Assembly: GCF_047495495.1 (NCBI RefSeq)
Contig: NZ_CP179930.1
Coordinates: 1,860,001-1,924,000 of the forward strand
Origin: Zymobacter sp047495495
GTDB lineage: Bacteria; Pseudomonadota; Gammaproteobacteria; Pseudomonadales; Halomonadaceae
Length of the DNA stretch: 64,000 bases
Direction of reading: 5' to 3'
Shown: positions 42,635 through 52,507 of the stretch, piece by piece
Layout: every line of letters begins with the position of its first letter
Numbering within the stretch: position 1 is the stretch's first letter
Notes under the pieces: generated by a model
Databases searched by the model: none
The model's input: only the letters and a program-made list of their open reading frames with translations
Told to the model about the DNA's origin: nothing
Program-made: the position numbers and the translations under genes

Positions 42635-44083
42635 ATGACGATTCGGGGTAAATGGGCCTCATGGCTACTGGTCGGCGCGCTGCTGCCTACCGTGGCGACA
42701 GCCAGCCTTCCCGGAGACTACCGCCTGCCCGCACTGGGGGGTGGGTACTCTTCCTATGCCAACCAGCAGGAGATCCGGCTCGGCCGGGCGTGGGCCAGAC
42801 GCTTCAGGCACTATGTGACCGAATGGCAGGACCCTATCACCCAGCGCTATATCGAGCAGTTGGTCGGTCGGCTACTGCCCTATGCACAGGTGGAAGGCAT
42901 CCGTCCTCTGGTACTGCTTGTCGAAGACGATCAGCTCAATGCTTTTGCGGTACCGGGTGGGGTTATCGGCGTCAACGGTGGGCTGTTTCTGGAGGCTCCC
43001 GATCAGGACATGCTGGCGTCAGTGCTAGCTCATGAGCTGGGGCACCTTGCCCAGCACCACTATGCGCGCCAGCAGGATCAAGCCGATCGGGAAATGCTGC
43101 CAACACTCGCGGGATTGCTGGCAGGAGTCGTCATGGCGGCACGCGGCAGCGGCGATGCGGGTATCGCGACGATGGCGGGTAGCCAGGCACTGTTTATTGG
43201 TCGTCAGTTGGCCTACTCCCGCCAGTATGAACAGGAAGCGGATCGCGTAGGCCTGACCGCGCTTGCCAAGGCAGGCATGGACCCACAGGCCATGCCACGC
43301 ATGTTCGATATGCTATTGCGTCAGAGCAGCCTGCAAGGCGATACGCCCCCTGAATTTCTGATGACGCACCCACTGACCGCATCACGCGTAAGCGATACTC
43401 GCCTTCGCGCCGCGCAATACCCCATGGTGACGACATCGCGAAGCCTTGAATACGATATGGTGCGCGCCCGGGCCATGCTGCATTTCTTCCCGGATGATCC
43501 CGCCTTACTGCGCACCAAGCTACAACAGGACAAGGCGTTGCCGGATGCCCTACGCTATCTCGACGCCCTCCTACTCGCCCGGCAGCACCGCACTCAAGAG
43601 GCGCTTCAACAGCTGGACGCTCTCGCGCATCAGCACGACGCACTGCTACTGATCCAGGCATCTGCCGCAGAGATTGCCCTGCAAGCCAACCAGCCTACCG
43701 AGGCCTTCAATCGTGCACGCCTGATCCTGCGCCGCGTGCCCGACTATACGCCCGCGCAGCTGACGGCCATTCAAGCAGACTTACGCTTCGATGCCAACGA
43801 TGCCTACCAACGTGCTACACAGCTGACCCAGCAACAGCCTGAGAATGCTGACGCGTGGCAACTGCTAGCGCAGGCCGCCCACGCCAGTGGTCATGAGGAC
43901 ATCAGCCAGCGCGCCATGATCGAATACCGACAGCTGACAGGCGATCTGCGCGGCGCTCTAGCGCTCTATGATCGGCTGGAGCGGGCAGCAAAGGACCGAC
44001 ACGACGAAGCCGCACTGGACACCCTGTCGGCCATCAAAGCTCGGCTGGATGACTACGTGCGCGATGACATGGACGCGTTCTGA
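42635..44083 (+). CDS. bepA: Periplasmic M48 metalloprotease/chaperone BepA
   Basis: 482 residues. Signal peptide (to about residue 23), the zinc motif AHELGHLAQHH near 135, the third ligand in YEQEADRVGL near 200, and TPR-like helices in the C-terminal half (about 290-480). BepA (YfgC) degrades or rescues stalled LptD and Bam substrates. AGGGA site; same operon as bcp as in many gammaproteobacteria. Confidence 0.92.
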   Translation: MTIRGKWASWLLVGALLPTVATASLPGDYRLPALGGGYSSYANQQEIRLGRAWARRFRHYVTEWQDPITQRYIEQLVGRLLPYAQVEGIRPLVLLVEDDQLNAFAVPGGVIGVNGGLFLEAPDQDMLASVLAHELGHLAQHHYARQQDQADREMLPTLAGLLAGVVMAARGSGDAGIATMAGSQALFIGRQLAYSRQYEQEADRVGLTALAKAGMDPQAMPRMFDMLLRQSSLQGDTPPEFLMTHPLTASRVSDTRLRAAQYPMVTTSRSLEYDMVRARAMLHFFPDDPALLRTKLQQDKALPDALRYLDALLLARQHRTQEALQQLDALAHQHDALLLIQASAAEIALQANQPTEAFNRARLILRRVPDYTPAQLTAIQADLRFDANDAYQRATQLTQQQPENADAWQLLAQAAHASGHEDISQRAMIEYRQLTGDLRGALALYDRLERAAKDRHDEAALDTLSAIKARLDDYVRDDMDAF

Positions 44084-44247
44084 TTGCGCCCTGACCGCCC
44101 AGATTCCACTGCTGGCTACGCCTCACACCTTCCACTGTCGCGCTTGAGGCTGACACCGGTATCCACCGCCGGTAAGCCTACAATTGCCATACACGGCACC
44201 CGATCGTCTGCCTGCCTATGCCGTTCTTTTCATATCCCTTCAACGCA

Positions 44248-44279
44248 AAGCGCCCGCTCTCTAATGAAAGCGGGCGCTT
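44248..44279. terminator. Hairpin between bepA and ppiD
   Basis: An 11-bp stem AAGCGCCCGCT/AGCGGGCGCTT with a 10-base loop, between two convergent genes. T-runs are weak on both sides. Confidence 0.55.
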
Positions 44280-44321
44280 CGTTATGCTAGGCCTATTGGC
44301 GCTAGTCGGTAGTGTCAGACC

Positions 44322-46142
44322 TTACTCTTCTATTTTGGCCTGATGCTGCAGCTGCTCAACAAGACCACCGAGCACGGCACGACTGTTCGCATTATCCAGC
44401 TCTTTGCCGAGTCGCTCATCCAAGCTTGCGCTGGCATCAACACTGGTTTTCTGCAGCATGATGATAACGCCGCGCTCGCCGTTACCCAACGCACGGAAAG
44501 CGTACTGCGGCTGATCACCGTTCGGACGCGTGACAGTGAAGGCGGCAGCAAGCACTGCCGGCTCAACGTCAACGCTGCTGCGGCCAGCATCACGTACCTG
44601 GCTCCAGCCATCCACGCTACCATTGCCCTGCTGGAGTTGCTGTGCCAACTGACGACCACGTGCATCAATGGCCTGCGCCACTTTCTGCTGCTCGACACGT
44701 GCGTGTACCTGATCCCGGACCTCATCAAAGTTCAGCTGCTGAGCAGCACGCGATTCGATGACATGCAGCACCATGGTGCGGTGATCATCAAGGCGAATGA
44801 CCTGACTGTTATAGCCTTTGTCCTTGACGCTCGGATCGAAGGCTTCCGCCATGACCTTGGGATTATCGAACGGCTTGCGATCCGCCTGCGCCACCCAATC
44901 GGAGGTCTGCATCGGAACGCCCAGCGCTTTGGCAACGGCATTGAAGTCGTCGCTTTCATCGACCAGATCACCCAGTTTGCGCACCGCTTTGTCATACGGC
45001 CCATCAGACTGCTGCTGGCGAAGTTCGCTGGCCAGCTCCGCTTTCATACTGTCGAAGCTACCGACATCCAGTCCGGTCACCTGCACCAAATGCACGGCAC
45101 CGTCCAGCACGAACGGCTTGGAGCGCTGACCAACTTTGAGCGGTTGTACCTGGCGATAGAAGTCGTTACCGAAGCTATCGGCATCGACAGAACCAAGATC
45201 GCCACCACGCGACGCAGACGCCGAATCATCGGAATAGCGACGCGCCACGGACGCAAAAGATTCACCTTGGTCGAGGCGCTGCTGCGCTTCAGCCATGCGT
45301 GCGCGTGCAGCTGCTTCATCACGCGTACTGCTAATAGTGATGATGATGTCGGAAACACGCGGATGAGCCGCCGCCAGTCGGCGTTCGTATGCCTGACGCA
45401 GCACCGCATCGTCAACCGGTGCTGACGCTGACATGGCATCGCGATCAAGCAGCACGTAGTTGAAACGCACCTGCTCCGGACGCATGAACGCGGCTTTGTT
45501 AGCATCGTAGTACTGCTGCATTTCCTGCTGGCTTACATCAACGCTCTGGCCCAGCTCACGTGAAGACAGCACCTTATAACGGAAGGTGCGCTTCTCCTGC
45601 TGCAGTGCCAGCAGGCGTTGACGCTCACTAGGCGTACTCCAGACGGATGCTTTGGTGGCCTCTTCCAGCAGCTGGGACTGCATAAAGCGCTGTTGCATGT
45701 CCAGCAGCGCTTCCGGGCTGGCACCGTACTGGCGCGCCAGCTGCTGCAGCTTGGCCCGCGCATCGTCCATATCCTTGGCTTGCAGCTGGAACGCCAGTGC
45801 CTGCAGCGCTTCATCGGAGGAAACGCGCAGGCCGCCATTGTTCATATACTGAGTCAGCAGCGTGGAAACCACGAGCTGCTGCTGCAATTCCTTGCGAGCG
45901 TCAGCTTCCATGCCTTCGGCAAGCTGCCCGCTCGCTTTCAGCGATGCAATCTGCTTGTCGATGGAAGCACGCGACACGGCCTCGCCATTGATGTGAATGA
46001 GCGACTTGTCCTTGCTCGCCCCAAAACCGGTCAAATGGGAGAACAGGCTCTCTAGCCCGAAACTGCACAAGACCACCGCGATGCCCGCGACAACGATCTT
46101 GGCTGCCTTTCCCCTTGCGTGTTTCCGTATATCTTGCAGCAT
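44322..46142 (-). CDS. ppiD: Periplasmic folding factor PpiD
   Basis: 606 residues. A single N-terminal membrane anchor (about 13-33), a SurA-N-like chaperone region and a parvulin domain (about 225-355, with DIIITISSTRDEAAARARM and YSDDSASASRGGDLGSVD). It binds proteins leaving the Sec translocon. Position after lon and hupB is standard. Confidence 0.93.
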   Translation of the reverse strand: MLQDIRKHARGKAAKIVVAGIAVVLCSFGLESLFSHLTGFGASKDKSLIHINGEAVSRASIDKQIASLKASGQLAEGMEADARKELQQQLVVSTLLTQYMNNGGLRVSSDEALQALAFQLQAKDMDDARAKLQQLARQYGASPEALLDMQQRFMQSQLLEEATKASVWSTPSERQRLLALQQEKRTFRYKVLSSRELGQSVDVSQQEMQQYYDANKAAFMRPEQVRFNYVLLDRDAMSASAPVDDAVLRQAYERRLAAAHPRVSDIIITISSTRDEAAARARMAEAQQRLDQGESFASVARRYSDDSASASRGGDLGSVDADSFGNDFYRQVQPLKVGQRSKPFVLDGAVHLVQVTGLDVGSFDSMKAELASELRQQQSDGPYDKAVRKLGDLVDESDDFNAVAKALGVPMQTSDWVAQADRKPFDNPKVMAEAFDPSVKDKGYNSQVIRLDDHRTMVLHVIESRAAQQLNFDEVRDQVHARVEQQKVAQAIDARGRQLAQQLQQGNGSVDGWSQVRDAGRSSVDVEPAVLAAAFTVTRPNGDQPQYAFRALGNGERGVIIMLQKTSVDASASLDERLGKELDNANSRAVLGGLVEQLQHQAKIEE

Positions 46143-46434
46143 GCCGACCTCAGTGGTTCAGTGATTCATCCATGATGAAAGAAAGCGTAGTATACCTGCC
46201 AAGACACCTCAGCGGCCAGATAGTGCTTGTCAGCAAAAACGTTACACGCCTTCACAGCTCCCTCAGCGCTCATGCACGCTCTGCCATAAGCACAATCCCG
46301 CTCCGCCAACCATTTCTCCCCGTGCCTGATTCGAAGACAGACAAGCGGATCAAACAGCCGCGAGTCTGTGATCGCGACGCCTAGCCAAAGTTCACCACAC
46401 CGCTCGGGGTGAGCAAAACCCAGTGATCAGGCAA
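46143..46434. other. Intergenic region hupB-ppiD
   Basis: About 290 bases without a convincing gene, likely carrying the ppiD promoter on the minus strand. Nothing further recognised. Confidence 0.4.
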
Positions 46435-46470
46435 AAGAAAAGGCGCACCCGGGAAGGTGCGCCTTTTCTT
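46435..46470. terminator. Terminator after hupB
   Basis: A perfect 15-bp stem (AAGAAAAGGCGCACC and complement) with a 6-base loop and TTTTCTT on each strand. It ends the hupB transcript on the minus strand. Confidence 0.88.
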
Positions 46471-46510
46471 ATCACATACAGCGAACAATGGCTGCCCGCT
46501 GCAGCAACGA

Positions 46511-46783
46511 TCAGTTGACCGCGTCTTTCAGTGCCTTACCGGCTTTGAAGCCAGGCACTTTGGCAGCAGCGATATTGATCGGTGCACCCGTCTGCGGGTT
46601 GCGGCCAGTACGAGCGGCACGTTCTTTAACGGAGAAAGTACCAAAACCGACCAGCGCCACAGAACCACCGTCTTTCAGAGTTTCAGTGACAGCATCAATC
46701 ATCGCATCAAGGGCACGAGTAGCGGCCGCTTTAGGAATATCAGCGGAAGCTGCAATAGCTTCGATCAGTTCGGATTTGTTCAC
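46511..46783 (-). CDS. hupB: DNA-binding protein HU-beta
   Basis: 90 residues, full length. MNKSELIEAIAASADIPKAA at the start and the DNA-binding arm GRNPQTGAPINI near residue 58 are diagnostic. A nucleoid protein that bends DNA. Between lon and ppiD as usual. Confidence 0.97.
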   Translation of the reverse strand: MNKSELIEAIAASADIPKAAATRALDAMIDAVTETLKDGGSVALVGFGTFSVKERAARTGRNPQTGAPINIAAAKVPGFKAGKALKDAVN

Positions 46784-46963
46784 TCTTCACCCCTTGGGTT
46801 TACAGAATTGCCAGAAATTCGCGGTGACCATGAATTGAAGCGGCCTTCAGCGGTGCACATGTATAACAATGCTCCGGAATAGCGTCAACCGCCACCGCAT
46901 GTGAATATGCACTGGCAGCAGGGACGATGCCTACATCCCCCCTGCAACCGTTGCGGACATGCC

Positions 46964-49366
46964 TCAATGAGTACTGACCACGTGAGCCGGTTCCTCACTG
47001 CCGCGATGTTGGGTATCCGGTGTATCTACGGCCTCATCGACCAGTGCTACGTCCAGCATCTCGTCGATCCAGCGTACGGGTCGGATATCGAGTGCCTGCG
47101 TGATGGCGTCAGGAATTTCCTTGAGATCGCGCTGGTTTTCGCAGGGAACAAGCACGGTCTTTATACCACCCCGTCTGGCTGCCAGCAATTTCTCCTTTAG
47201 GCCACCTATCGGCATGACTTCACCACGCAGATTGATTTCACCTGTCATGGCTACGTCACAGCGAACGGCACGGCCAGTATAGGCAGAGACCATGGCGGTT
47301 ACCATGCCTATCCCTGCACTCGGGCCGTCCTTCGGTGTCGCACCTTCAGGAAGGTGGATATGGATATCTTCCTTCTCGAAGCGCTCAGGGTCGATTCCCA
47401 GCGATGCCGCCCGCGATTTAACCACGGTCCACGCCGCGCTAACAGACTCTTTCATCACATCGCCCAGTGAACCGGTACGATTGAGACGTCCCTTGCCTGG
47501 CGTTACGACAGCCTCCAGCGACAGGAGTTCTCCGCCGACGGATGTCCATGCCAGCCCCGTCACCCGACCAATCTGATCCGTCTTATCGGCAAGACCATAG
47601 CTATACTTTCGGACTCCGGCATAGCGCTCGATATCATCAGACGTCAGCTCTTGACCCTCTGCGGTCTGTCGCTGCTCTTCCTGCTCGAGACGCTCGCGCA
47701 ATACCTTGCGCGCTACTTTCGCGATCTGGCGTTCCAGTTCGCGCACACCGGCTTCGCGCGTGTAATAGCGGATCAGCTCCAGCAGGGCGCCGTCATCCAG
47801 CCCCAGCTCCGTATCGCGCAGACCATTGGCCTTGAGCTGTTTCGGCAGCAGGTAGCGACGCGCAATGGCCAGCTTTTCGTCTTCGGTATAACCCGGCAAC
47901 CGGATGATCTCCATGCGGTCGCGCAGCGGCCCAGGAATGTTCATCGAGTTGGCCGTGCAGATGAACATCACGTCCGACAGATCGTAGTCCAACTCCAGAT
48001 AGTGGTCATTGAACGTATTATTCTGTTCAGGATCAAGCACTTCCAGCAATGCGGAAGCAGGATCGCCGCGATGATCAGTGCCGATTTTGTCGATTTCATC
48101 CAGCAGGAACAGCGGGTTCTTGACCCCGACCTTGCTCATGCGTTGGATCAGCTTACCGGGCAGCGCACCGATATAGGTGCGTCGATGACCACGGATTTCA
48201 GACTCATCATGTACGCCCCCCAGTGCCAGACGCGTGTACTTACGGCTGGTTGCACGGGCGATAGATTGCCCCAACGAGGTCTTACCCACCCCAGGAGGAC
48301 CAACCAAGCACAGTACAGACCCTTTCGGTTTCTTGACGCGCTTCTGCACAGCAAGGTATTCAAGGATGCGTTCCTTGACCTCTTCAAGACCGTAATGGTC
48401 TTCATCAAGCACTTTGGCGGCATATGACAGATCGTGGCGTACGCGCGTGCGCTTCTTCCACGGCACCGACAGCAGCCAGTCCAGATAGCTGCGCACCACC
48501 GTAGCCTCAGCCGACGTGGGCGCCATCATCTGCAGCTTGTTCAGCTCCTGACGGGCTTTATCCAGTGCATCCTGAGGCAGCTCGGCGTCGTCAATCTTCT
48601 GCTCGTACTGCTCGATTTCCGTCGATGCGCTATCCAGCTCACCCATTTCTTTCTGGATGGCCTTCATCTGTTCGTTCAGATAATACTCGCGCTGCGACTT
48701 CTCCATCTGTTCCTTGACGCGATTGCGGATGCGCTTCTCGACCTGCATCAGGTCGATCTCCGCTTCGATCAGCGCCATCAGATGTTCGATGCGATCACGC
48801 ACGCGATTGAATTCAAGCAGTGCCTGCTTGTCTTCGATACTCAGCGACATGTGCGCGCAGATGCTGTCGACCAGACGCACGGGATCGTCGATGTCGTTCA
48901 GCGTGCCCAGCACTTCCTTAGGCACCTTGCGCGACAGCTTGACGTACTGTTCGAACTGGTTCAGTAGCACGCGCGTCAGAGCATCCTGCTCGCGCTCGGT
49001 CAGTGTTTCCGTTTCTCGCGGACTGACCAGCGCTGTAGCGAACTCGCCGCTGTCGTCGATCGACTCGACTGTCGCGCGGGTGCGGCCTTCGACCAGTACT
49101 TTGACCGTGCCATCAGGCAGCTTAAGCAGCTGCATGATCTCTGCCACCGTGCCCACTTCGAACAGATCCTGCTGAGCGGGTGCGTCATCGCCAGGATTGC
49201 GCTGAGCCAACAACAAGACCTGCTTATCCCCTTCCATTGCCGCTTCGAGCGCCTGAATGGAAGATTTACGTCCGACAAACAGAGGGATCACCATCTGCGG
49301 ATACACCACAACATCCCGCAACGGGAGAAGCGGTATTCGTTTCGCTTGTTCGGGAGAATGTGTCAT
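46964..49366 (-). CDS. lon: ATP-dependent protease Lon
   Basis: 800 residues from ATG 49366 (GAGGAC at good spacing; the frame extends 12 codons further upstream without support). N-terminal substrate domain (IPLLPLRDVVVYPQMVIPLF), Walker A GPPGVGKTS (about 360), Walker B LFLLDEIDKIG, and the Ser-Lys protease centre PKDGPSAG (about 680). Degrades misfolded and regulatory proteins. Confidence 0.97.
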   Translation of the reverse strand: MTHSPEQAKRIPLLPLRDVVVYPQMVIPLFVGRKSSIQALEAAMEGDKQVLLLAQRNPGDDAPAQQDLFEVGTVAEIMQLLKLPDGTVKVLVEGRTRATVESIDDSGEFATALVSPRETETLTEREQDALTRVLLNQFEQYVKLSRKVPKEVLGTLNDIDDPVRLVDSICAHMSLSIEDKQALLEFNRVRDRIEHLMALIEAEIDLMQVEKRIRNRVKEQMEKSQREYYLNEQMKAIQKEMGELDSASTEIEQYEQKIDDAELPQDALDKARQELNKLQMMAPTSAEATVVRSYLDWLLSVPWKKRTRVRHDLSYAAKVLDEDHYGLEEVKERILEYLAVQKRVKKPKGSVLCLVGPPGVGKTSLGQSIARATSRKYTRLALGGVHDESEIRGHRRTYIGALPGKLIQRMSKVGVKNPLFLLDEIDKIGTDHRGDPASALLEVLDPEQNNTFNDHYLELDYDLSDVMFICTANSMNIPGPLRDRMEIIRLPGYTEDEKLAIARRYLLPKQLKANGLRDTELGLDDGALLELIRYYTREAGVRELERQIAKVARKVLRERLEQEEQRQTAEGQELTSDDIERYAGVRKYSYGLADKTDQIGRVTGLAWTSVGGELLSLEAVVTPGKGRLNRTGSLGDVMKESVSAAWTVVKSRAASLGIDPERFEKEDIHIHLPEGATPKDGPSAGIGMVTAMVSAYTGRAVRCDVAMTGEINLRGEVMPIGGLKEKLLAARRGGIKTVLVPCENQRDLKEIPDAITQALDIRPVRWIDEMLDVALVDEAVDTPDTQHRGSEEPAHVVSTH

Positions 49367-49845
49367 CGCAGACAGTCCTCGACAAAAGGTGAAACAAGCC
49401 ACTCGGCAGAACAGTATCTGACAGGGTGGCTATAGCAATTATGGTGATCAATGAGGGCTAGTGGGTCAGATTGCAACACCCTCATGATATCTGGCAGCAC
49501 CTTCAACGCCCCACGATCGGCCTGAGAACGGCCACGAACTGCCCCGCCTTGCACTCATGACTACCGTGGACAACGGGAAAAAGAGCCTGTTCAGCCTGCA
49601 CATACCACACCATGACGGTCTGGCCTGCCTCGTGTCACTCATGCATTAGAGAGTGTAGCCTTCCACAATGCAGCGCCAGTCAATTATTTGCTGGCATATG
49701 ATGAGGACTCATGGTGACTGAAGAAAAGAACCGTACAGGAGACATGACTCAGAAGTAGTGCTGTATACGCCTGAGCAAACAGCAGGTACCGTCGCCACCA
49801 TTGAGCGCTTTATTCATCAATGTTTCAACGGCATACATACAAAAA
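49367..49845. other. Intergenic region between lon and the tRNA-Lys cluster
   Basis: About 480 bases without a gene. It must hold the lon promoter on the minus strand; I do not see a convincing sigma-32 pair. Nothing else recognised. Confidence 0.4.
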
Positions 49846-49874
49846 ACAAGACCCTCCAAATAGGAGGGTCTTGT
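49846..49874 (-). terminator. Terminator of the tRNA-Lys operon
   Basis: A perfect 12-bp stem ACAAGACCCTCC/GGAGGGTCTTGT with a 5-base loop. On the minus strand it runs into TTTTT. Confidence 0.88.
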
Positions 49875-49881
49875 ATATGTC

Positions 49882-49957
49882 TGGTGGGTCGTGTAGGGCT
49901 CGAACCTACGACCAATTGGTTAAAAGCCAACTGCTCTACCAACTGAGCTAACGACCC
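49882..49957 (-). tRNA. tRNA-Lys (TTT), copy 4 in transcription order
   Basis: 76 nt with encoded CCA. Acceptor GGGTCGT/ACGACCC; anticodon loop CTTTTAA gives TTT. T-loop variant TTCGAGC, D-loop variant with TTGG. Confidence 0.95.
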
Positions 49958-49996
49958 ATAACTAAACGGCATTGCCGTCACATCAGGGTTGCTGGG

Positions 49997-50072
49997 TGGT
50001 GGGTCGTGTAGGGCTCGAACCTACGACCAATTGGTTAAAAGCCAACTGCTCTACCAACTGAGCTAACGACCC
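49997..50072 (-). tRNA. tRNA-Lys (TTT), copy 3 in transcription order
   Basis: 76 nt, identical in body to the copy at 49882 (T-loop TTCGAGC). Confidence 0.95.
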
Positions 50073-50120
50073 CCAGCAAAATACAGGCGATATCTAAATA
50101 GTACCTTTCGCTAGAAAGGA

Positions 50121-50196
50121 TGGTGGGTCGTGTAGGATTCGAACCTACGACCAATTGGTTAAAAGCCAACTGCTCTACCAGCTGAGCTAACGACCC
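50121..50196 (-). tRNA. tRNA-Lys (TTT), copy 2 in transcription order
   Basis: 76 nt. Differs from the two downstream copies in the T-arm (TTCGAATCC) and in the D-arm (CTGG in place of TTGG). Confidence 0.95.
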
Positions 50197-50257
50197 GCAT
50201 ATCGACTGCTATCAGGTTCGGCATTTTCGCTCATCATCCCAGATTAATCAAGGTTGA

Positions 50258-50333
50258 TGGTGGGTCGTGTAGGATTCGAACCTACGACCAATTGGTTAAA
50301 AGCCAACTGCTCTACCAGCTGAGCTAACGACCC
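50258..50333 (-). tRNA. tRNA-Lys (TTT), copy 1 in transcription order
   Basis: 76 nt, identical in body to the copy at 50121. The four genes form one minus-strand operon with 40-61 base spacers. Confidence 0.95.
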
Positions 50334-50533
50334 TTGCCTTGCCCGACGGAGCGAGATAATACGCATACTGGGCCCAACATGCAAGGCTTTGATATGAAGA
50401 GTTTCTTTTAAATGTGTCAGCACTCACCGAGCAGGCTGCATTTTCCATGACTTACAGCGCCTATCCGTCTTCACTGAAGACCGCACCATTGCTGGAATAC
50501 AGCCCGTTTCACATCGCTTATCCGATCAAAAGA

Positions 50534-50555
50534 AAAGGCACCCGAAGGTGCCTTT
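50534..50555 (-). terminator. Terminator after rluB
   Basis: AAAGGCACC/GGTGCCTTT around a TTCG loop (minus strand), closed by G-C pairs and followed by TTTTCTTTT on the minus strand. Confidence 0.85.
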
Positions 50556-50562
50556 ACATTGC

Positions 50563-51567
50563 TTATCGCTGTGGTGACCTGCCACGATTTGGGCCAGGAC
50601 GACGCGCTGCGCCTTCAGGAGAGCGACGACGATCATCACGGCGTTCGGAGCGCTCACCGTCACGTCGATCGCCTCGAGAAGGCCGAGAAGATGTGTATTC
50701 TTCGCCGCGGCCAGCATTACTGTTACGAAGACCTCGTACAGGACGGCGCTTATTTTTGTCTCGGTTCCAGCGGTTCTTCTCATCCGGCGTCAGATCAGGT
50801 GCTCGACGCAGGGCCAGACCGGCCAGTGTCGACAGCTCATCGATTTCATCCTGAGAAAGTTCGGTCCACTCCCCTGCCTTGGCACGCTTGTCGAGGAAGA
50901 TGTTGCCATAGCGGACGCGCTTCAGGCGGCTGACGGTCAGTCCTTGAGACTCCCACAGTCGGCGAACTTCGCGATTGCGTCCTTCAAGGATGACGACGTG
51001 GAACCAGGTATTGATCCCTTCACCGCCAAATTCCTGCACGTCGGTGAAGTGCGCCATGCCGTCATCTAGCATCACGCCATCAACCATCGCCTTGATCTGC
51101 TCAATCTTTGGCTCACCCATGACACGTACGGCGTATTCACGCTCGATCTGAGTTGACGGGTGCATCAGGCGGTTGGCCAGCTCACCGTCAGTGGTAAACA
51201 ACAGCAGGCCACTGGTGTTGATATCAAGACGCCCGATCGCAATCCAGCGCTCACCTTTCAGACGCGGCAAGCGATCGAATACGGTACGGCGACCTTCTGG
51301 GTCCTTACGCGTGCACAGCTCGCCTTCCGGCTTGTTGTACATGATGACGCGGCGCGGCGTTTCTTCACCGGCTTTGAGCGTAACGGGACGGCTATCAACG
51401 TTGACTTGGGCGTTCGTATCAACACGATCGCCCAGCTTGGCAACCTGACCGTTGATGGTCACGCGCCCAGCGGCAATCACCGTTTCCATCTCGCGGCGTG
51501 AACCCAGCCCTATGCGCGCCAGTACTTTCTGTAATTTTTCGCCTGCAGCAGGAGTAGTGTTACTCAT
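50563..51567 (-). CDS. rluB: 23S rRNA pseudouridine synthase RluB
   Basis: 334 residues. N-terminal S4 RNA-binding domain (EKLQKVLARIGLGSRREME), catalytic aspartate in AIGRLDINTSGLLLFTTDGE near 110, and RNREVRRLWESQGL near 197. It modifies 23S rRNA position 2605. The last 75 residues are a very Arg-rich, low-complexity tail. The start overlaps scpB by 8 bases. Confidence 0.93.
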   Translation of the reverse strand: MSNTTPAAGEKLQKVLARIGLGSRREMETVIAAGRVTINGQVAKLGDRVDTNAQVNVDSRPVTLKAGEETPRRVIMYNKPEGELCTRKDPEGRRTVFDRLPRLKGERWIAIGRLDINTSGLLLFTTDGELANRLMHPSTQIEREYAVRVMGEPKIEQIKAMVDGVMLDDGMAHFTDVQEFGGEGINTWFHVVILEGRNREVRRLWESQGLTVSRLKRVRYGNIFLDKRAKAGEWTELSQDEIDELSTLAGLALRRAPDLTPDEKNRWNRDKNKRRPVRGLRNSNAGRGEEYTSSRPSRGDRRDGERSERRDDRRRSPEGAARRPGPNRGRSPQR

Positions 51568-52492
51568 CGTTCAACGACCTCTCGTCGTGTTGGTGTATCA
51601 AGGCGACGCTGGAATCAGACTCCGCTGCTTCCGGCGTTTCCGGCCATTCATCATCCAGAGCCTCATTCAAGTGCTCTGAACCCTCATCCGTTGCAGCACG
51701 CCTTGCAGCGGCCGCAGCTTCCACGCGCGCATCGAGTCGCGCCTGAAGCGTTGAGAAATCAAGCGTTTCGCCTGCCAGCGGCGGTGGCACAAGCGCATCA
51801 ATGTCGTTGTCATCAGGTTCACTGGCAGAGGCGTCATCATCGCCTTCCACCGCGGCATCCTCACTGTCTTGCGGCAGCATGCCGTTCAATACGGCGTCGT
51901 TATGCTGCGCGGCGGCATCGCTGTCTTGGTCATCCAGCACCATTTGTGTGCTGATGCCGAAACGCTCTTCGACCTCGTGCAGCGGGGGCAGTTCATCCAA
52001 TGTCTGAAGATTGAAATCGTCCAGAAAGCGACGCGTCGTGGCATAGACCGAAGGTCGCCCCGGTACATCGCGCTGACCGATCACTCGAATCCATCCTCGA
52101 TCCAGCAGCGTGCGCATAATCGAGGCACTGACCGCGACCCCGCGCACCTCTTCGATATCACCTCGTGTGACTGGCTGACGATAGGCAATCAGCGCCAACG
52201 TTTCCATCAGCGCGCGTGAGTAACGCTGCGGGCGTTCTTCCCACAGGCGAGACAGCCAGGGCGCAAATGTCTTGTTGATCGCCAGCCGGAAACCCGACAC
52301 CGAACTGTGCAGCGTCATCGCCGTGCCTTCCAGCCGGTGCTCCAGCGTCGTCAGGGCGGCCCGCAGCTCGCCACGGGAAGGCACCTGCCGTCCTTCGAAG
52401 AGCTGTTGCAGCGCTTCTAGATCCAGCGGAGCTTCACTGGCCAGCAGCGCCGCTTCCACGATTGCATCCAAAGCGGGTGCGGCTGTCGTCAT
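51560..52492 (-). CDS. scpB: Chromosome condensation factor ScpB
   Basis: 310 residues. Two winged-helix domains in the first 175 residues (LEALQQLFEGRQVPSRGELR, LALIAYRQPVTRGDIEEVRG, VYATTRRFLDDFNLQTLDEL). The rest is an acidic, probably disordered extension. With ScpA and SMC/MksB-type proteins it forms the condensin complex. Follows scpA by 15 bases. Confidence 0.93.
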   Translation of the reverse strand: MTTAAPALDAIVEAALLASEAPLDLEALQQLFEGRQVPSRGELRAALTTLEHRLEGTAMTLHSSVSGFRLAINKTFAPWLSRLWEERPQRYSRALMETLALIAYRQPVTRGDIEEVRGVAVSASIMRTLLDRGWIRVIGQRDVPGRPSVYATTRRFLDDFNLQTLDELPPLHEVEERFGISTQMVLDDQDSDAAAQHNDAVLNGMLPQDSEDAAVEGDDDASASEPDDNDIDALVPPPLAGETLDFSTLQARLDARVEAAAAARRAATDEGSEHLNEALDDEWPETPEAAESDSSVALIHQHDERSLNDE

Positions 52493-52507
52493 GGCATCAT
52501 CATCTTG

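Noticed and set aside
50414..50933. Arg-rich plus-strand frames opposite the rluB 3' end
   Set aside because: They are shadows of the low-complexity tail of RluB.
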